Assembly (NCBI GenBank): GCA_030613505.1 | Contig: JAUWLW010000057.1 | Span: 1 to 16,318 of the forward strand | Length of the DNA stretch: 16,318 bases | Direction: 5' to 3' | From: Candidatus Zixiibacteriota bacterium | GTDB taxonomy: Bacteria; RBG-13-66-14; B26-G2; WVWN01 | Shown: piece after piece, positions 13,874 through 16,318 of the stretch | Numbering within the stretch: position 1 is the first letter of the stretch | How the letters are laid out: each line of letters opens with the position of its first letter | Made by a program: the position numbers and the translations under genes | The notes under the pieces: generated by a model | The model's database searches: none | What the model was told of the DNA's origin: nothing | Seen by the model: only the letters and a program-made list of their open reading frames with translations

Positions 13874-15349
13874 CTAAAAGTACCGCGTTATCATAAACCG
13901 GTGACTGGCCGGTTTAACGATATCCTCGAAAGGCACGAACAGCGATAGGTTGTTTACCGTCAGCTGGCTCCCTCGATAATCGTAATTTATCAACCAATCG
14001 TCGTCGAATTTGTACGTCAGGCCGCCGAAGAAGACGTTGCGCGGGTAACCGAAGAGGTTTTGTTCCCACCCGATTTTAGCCGCCAGGTTGTCGATGACCC
14101 AACGTTCGGCGCCGAGCCGCGTGAAGGTATGGTAGGCGGAGAGCTGGAGCTCGTCGACCTCGACGCTGTCGTCGTCGTAGACGTCGGCCGATATAGTCAA
14201 ACGGTCGTAGCCGTAGTCGAAGGCCAACGTGGTTTTTTCGTCCGGGTAGAAAGCGAGGCCGCCGCCGAACTTGACGTGCCGCTCGCCGGCATCGGCCAGG
14301 CGGTAATCCTGGGTCGTGCGCTCGCCGAACGGGCCGACGAGGTCCCAACGCTCGCCGCGCCGGTCGACCCTAATGCCGGGTATGAACTGCAGCTCGAGCA
14401 TCCCGCCCGCGCGCAGGTTGTCCAGGAGCTTGTACCGGCCGCCGCCCTCTATCGTGACGCCCACACCTTTGAGGTCGACGTCGCCGGTGGAACCTTTGTT
14501 CACGATACCCGAGGGTTCTTCCTCGACGCTCTCGTCGCGCCAATTTAACGTGCTGCGCAGGACCCGCACGCCGAAGGCGCCGCCGACGTCGTACGCGCCG
14601 CCCGGTTTGAACGAATAACCGCCCTTGACGCGATACTCCTTGAGCTCCCGCCGGCCCCACAGCGTGTCGAAGCGATGCGTCCCGGTTTCGCCGGGCGCCG
14701 GCAGGTACTCGAAGTCGTATTCGCCCTCCAACCTCTCGGGTTTAAACGAGAACGAGACGCCGGCGAAGTGGGGCTCGAGCGCCGCGGCGCCCACGGCCGT
14801 AATGCCGTAACGCTGGCTCACGACGTCGACGTCGATCCAGCCGTCGTCGGTGGTGAAGAACGAGTCCAACGTCATGCCGGCGCCGTTGTATCCCAGCGAC
14901 GCCGCGTCGCGGTTGAACTCGAACGAGCCGCCCGCCATCCAGGGGCCGAAGCGATACGCGCCCAGCGCCATGACGCCCAGGCCCGCGGTGTAGCCGACGT
15001 CGAGGCCCGCCCTCTTGTCGGGCTCCGTCGGCCCGGGGCCGGAGGTCCCCTTGTTCTTCGAGTAGCTGAAGCCGCCGAAGCTCAGGTCGCCGCCGACGTC
15101 GCCCGCTATGAACGTCTCGTCGAAGAGAATGAAATCGGCGGGATTGGCCAGGTAGGCGCGATATTTGTTCTGTTCGGCGAAGAACTCGACGTGGGTGCCG
15201 CCGGCGAAGGCCGGGTAGTCCACGGCCTTGGCCGGTGGCGCCGACGTAGGGGCGGGGGCGGGCGTGGGTGCCGTCGTCGCGGGGGGCTCTTGCCCAAAGG
15301 CCGCGAGGGCGGCGGCGAAAAAGACGACAATACTCGTTACCGAGCGCAT
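13874..15349 (-). CDS. Outer-membrane beta-barrel-like protein with Pro/Ala-rich N-terminal linker
   Basis: This 491-residue exported protein has a signal peptide ending near 'LAAFGQ' and then a low-complexity Pro/Ala/Thr linker (about residues 20-42). The long remainder alternates polar and hydrophobic residues and ends in 'MITRYF', a C-terminal aromatic as in barrels assembled by the BAM complex. Many strand pairs such as 'GYTAGLGVMALGAYRFG' are visible. It probably forms an outer-membrane channel or attachment protein; substrate unknown. The ATG at 15349 is preferred to a GTG at 15355, because GAGGTGA (complement of 15352-15358) would be the ribosome-binding site of the ATG and overlaps the GTG. 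The tRNA gene ends 43 bp upstream with no terminator in between, and the propeller lipoprotein follows 36 bp downstream. Long antisense open frames over this gene arise from its GC-rich third positions. Confidence 0.84.
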   Translation of the reverse strand: MRSVTSIVVFFAAALAAFGQEPPATTAPTPAPAPTSAPPAKAVDYPAFAGGTHVEFFAEQNKYRAYLANPADFILFDETFIAGDVGGDLSFGGFSYSKNKGTSGPGPTEPDKRAGLDVGYTAGLGVMALGAYRFGPWMAGGSFEFNRDAASLGYNGAGMTLDSFFTTDDGWIDVDVVSQRYGITAVGAAALEPHFAGVSFSFKPERLEGEYDFEYLPAPGETGTHRFDTLWGRRELKEYRVKGGYSFKPGGAYDVGGAFGVRVLRSTLNWRDESVEEEPSGIVNKGSTGDVDLKGVGVTIEGGGRYKLLDNLRAGGMLELQFIPGIRVDRRGERWDLVGPFGERTTQDYRLADAGERHVKFGGGLAFYPDEKTTLAFDYGYDRLTISADVYDDDSVEVDELQLSAYHTFTRLGAERWVIDNLAAKIGWEQNLFGYPRNVFFGGLTYKFDDDWLINYDYRGSQLTVNNLSLFVPFEDIVKPASHRFMITRYF

Positions 15350-15391
15350 CCTCACCTCACAGGTACGGCCGCTCGTGCGCGGTTTTCGTTA

Positions 15392-15465
15392 TGGGCCCAC
15401 CAGGATTCGAACCTGGGACCGACCGGTTATGAGCCGGTGGCTCTATCCAGCTGAGCTATGGGCCC
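15392..15465 (-). tRNA. tRNA with CAT anticodon (tRNA-Ile2 favoured over elongator tRNA-Met)
   Basis: On the minus strand a 74-base cloverleaf is complete: acceptor GGGCCCA/TGGGCCC, D stem GCTC/GAGC, anticodon stem ACCGG/CCGGT around loop CTCATAA, five-base variable loop, T stem CCAGG/CCTGG with loop TTCGAAT, and discriminator A. The CCA end is not encoded. The paired G1-C72 end excludes an initiator tRNA. The C4-G69 and C5-G68 pairs match the known TilS identity elements for the isoleucine tRNA whose CAT wobble base becomes lysidine, so tRNA-Ile2 is favoured; elongator Met cannot be excluded by eye. Confidence 0.96.
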
Positions 15466-15480
15466 GTTTCCCTGCATAAC

Positions 15481-15509
15481 AGTATAGAAATGAAACATTC
15501 GTTTGTCAA
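15481..15509 (-). promoter_or_regulatory. Near-consensus sigma70 promoter of the tRNA gene
   Basis: On the minus strand a perfect TTGACA (complement of 15504-15509) is followed by a 17-base spacer and TATACT (complement of 15481-15486, 5 of 6). Transcription would begin around 15474, about ten bases before the mature tRNA. The surrounding ~100 bases are unusually AT-rich for this window. Confidence 0.85.
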
Positions 15510-15593
15510 GCTTTTTTAAATAAACTAATTAACATCGCCCGCCCTAACCGCCCGAATGCGCAATATTTAGAGGTTTTTTCCTCGCAAGGCCGT

Positions 15594-15625
15594 TTGAAGA
15601 AAAAGCGGCCCTCGCGGGCCGCTTT
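15594..15625 (-). terminator. Rho-independent terminator of the small outer-membrane barrel gene
   Basis: Read on the minus strand, the perfect stem AAAGCGGCCC / GGGCCGCTTT (15616-15625 with 15602-15611) closes the four-base loop GCGA and runs into TTTTTCTTC. It lies 23 bases past the stop codon of the barrel gene. The rest of 15466-15648 is AT-rich and shows no gene besides the tRNA promoter. Confidence 0.88.
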
Positions 15626-15648
15626 AGTTCCGGTGCAGGGATTGCGGC

Positions 15649-16248
15649 TTAGAAGTAGTAGTTAACACCTACCAGCAGCTCTATTAACTGGCTCCGGTGC
15701 TCGGACCTGACGAAACCGCGAACGTTGTAGTCTTTGTAATAAACGACCGGCTCGTCGAAGAGGTGCGTGTAGCGCGGCCCGGCCTCCAGCGCAAAGCTGT
15801 TAACTACGAAGTAGCGCGCGCCGCCCTCGACGTATAGGCCGCCGTACCAATCGATTGCGGTATAGCCACGAGCTTCCGCGGACTCCCGGGCGATCGCGGC
15901 GCCGCCGCCGACGAAAGGCCGAAAGGGCCCGGTTGGGAAGGCGTAGTCAGCACCGAGCGTCAAAATGACCATGGGTATAGATTCTACCGCGGGTTGCTCT
16001 TCCGTCCAGAGGAGGTACCTACGGTATACGAATTCGTTATAACCGAACCCAATGGCCAGGTTGAAGTCTTCGTAGATGCCCAAGGAGATGCGGCCTTTAA
16101 AGCCACCCCGGTCTACACCGTTGTTAATGCTCGCGCCGCCGGCGACGTAGCCCGGCGCGTAGGAGCCGCCGACGCCTACGTCGAGCGCGAACGTCGTCGC
16201 CGCGAGCATAACTACGCTCAATACCGCGATAACCGTTATCTTGCCCAT
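15649..16248 (-). CDS. Small outer-membrane beta-barrel protein
   Basis: This 199-residue protein has a signal peptide ending near 'ATTFA' (about residue 21) and a barrel-like body of alternating strands, such as 'GRISLGIYEDFNLAIGFGY', 'PFRPFVGGGAAIA' and 'SFALEAGPRY'. It ends in 'VGVNYYF', the terminal aromatic expected for insertion by the BAM complex. Its size and pattern match eight-stranded barrels of the OmpA/OmpW-like or 'outer membrane protein beta-barrel domain' type. No ligand or peptidoglycan-binding domain is present. A strong ribosome-binding site, GGAGGT (complement of 16255-16260), supports the start. It is followed by its own terminator, so it forms a single-gene unit or the end of one starting outside the window. 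No clear promoter is seen in the remaining 70 bases to the window edge. Confidence 0.87.
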   Translation of the reverse strand: MGKITVIAVLSVVMLAATTFALDVGVGGSYAPGYVAGGASINNGVDRGGFKGRISLGIYEDFNLAIGFGYNEFVYRRYLLWTEEQPAVESIPMVILTLGADYAFPTGPFRPFVGGGAAIARESAEARGYTAIDWYGGLYVEGGARYFVVNSFALEAGPRYTHLFDEPVVYYKDYNVRGFVRSEHRSQLIELLVGVNYYF

Positions 16249-16318
16249 CCCGTTACCTCCCGATCATTTTTGTGGCGTACGATTTCTTATCGGATTAATT
16301 TTACCTGCACCCGGCCGT

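Noticed and set aside
14675-15454. 259-residue plus-strand open frame over the barrel gene and tRNA
   Set aside because: It runs antisense through the barrel gene and then through the tRNA, which rules out a real protein.
15228-15479. Plus-strand open frames ending with 'QDSNLGPTGYEPVALSS'-like or 'RIRTWDRPVMSRWLYP'-like peptides
   Set aside because: These are the well-known false translations of the antisense strand of a CAT tRNA gene; the tRNA cloverleaf at 15392-15465 explains them fully.
15571-15584. GAGG-TTTTTT-CCTC inverted repeat as a plus-strand terminator
   Set aside because: The stem has only four base pairs, the T-run is in the loop, and no plus-strand gene ends there.
1-16318. 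CRISPR arrays, insertion sequences, integrases or attachment sites
   Set aside because: No direct repeats with spacers, transposase-like proteins or terminal inverted repeats were seen; the only repeats are protein-domain repeats and short hexamers.

Overview
The window is GC-rich bacterial DNA with densely packed genes. Three proteins on the left end in the C-terminal immunoglobulin-like (FlgD-like / type IX secretion type A) sorting domain: a 'YPNP'-type start, 'VYDVAGRKV' in the middle and 'LAPGIYVYRV' near the end. Two outer-membrane barrels, several secreted proteins and lipoproteins show a Gram-negative envelope. This combination suits the FCB superphylum and related candidate phyla (Coatesbacteria-, Eisenbacteria- or WOR-3-like lineages). 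That placement is inference; no rRNA or marker set is present to settle it.

Layout. 1-261: the 3' end of a secreted protein, with a terminator. 423-2558: a secreted M28-type metallopeptidase whose fold is split by a seven-bladed YCF48/BNR-type propeller; its expected general-base Glu is Gly. It has its own promoter and terminator. 2773-4803: a secreted subtilisin-family (S8) protease with an intact catalytic triad and a sorting domain. 4822-5782: coaD and a UspA-family protein, tightly coupled. 5812-12781: a seven-gene unit with a good sigma70-type promoter at its head, no internal gap over about 40 bp and a strong terminator at its end. Its order is an orphan PhnD-like binding lipoprotein, a CDP-alcohol phosphatidyltransferase, a UbiA prenyltransferase, a geranylgeranyl-reductase-family flavoprotein, a coiled-coil C4 zinc-ribbon protein, a B12-binding-type radical SAM enzyme, and a ThiF/MoeB-type E1 enzyme. 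The right end runs on the minus strand: a small outer-membrane barrel (16248-15649), a CAT-anticodon tRNA with a near-consensus promoter, a 491-aa barrel-like outer-membrane protein, and a propeller-like lipoprotein that converges on the operon terminator.

The most interesting part is 6799-9516. A CDP-alcohol phosphotransferase, a UbiA prenyltransferase and a GGR-family reductase in a row are the kinds of enzyme that build and saturate archaeal-type isoprenoid glycerol lipids (DGGGP synthase, CDP-archaeol-dependent head-group transferase, geranylgeranyl reductase). The UbiA protein lacks the first aspartate-rich motif, so its chemistry is open. A quinone or other isoprenoid pathway remains an alternative. 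The radical SAM gene two places downstream could act on the same lipid, but that is speculative.
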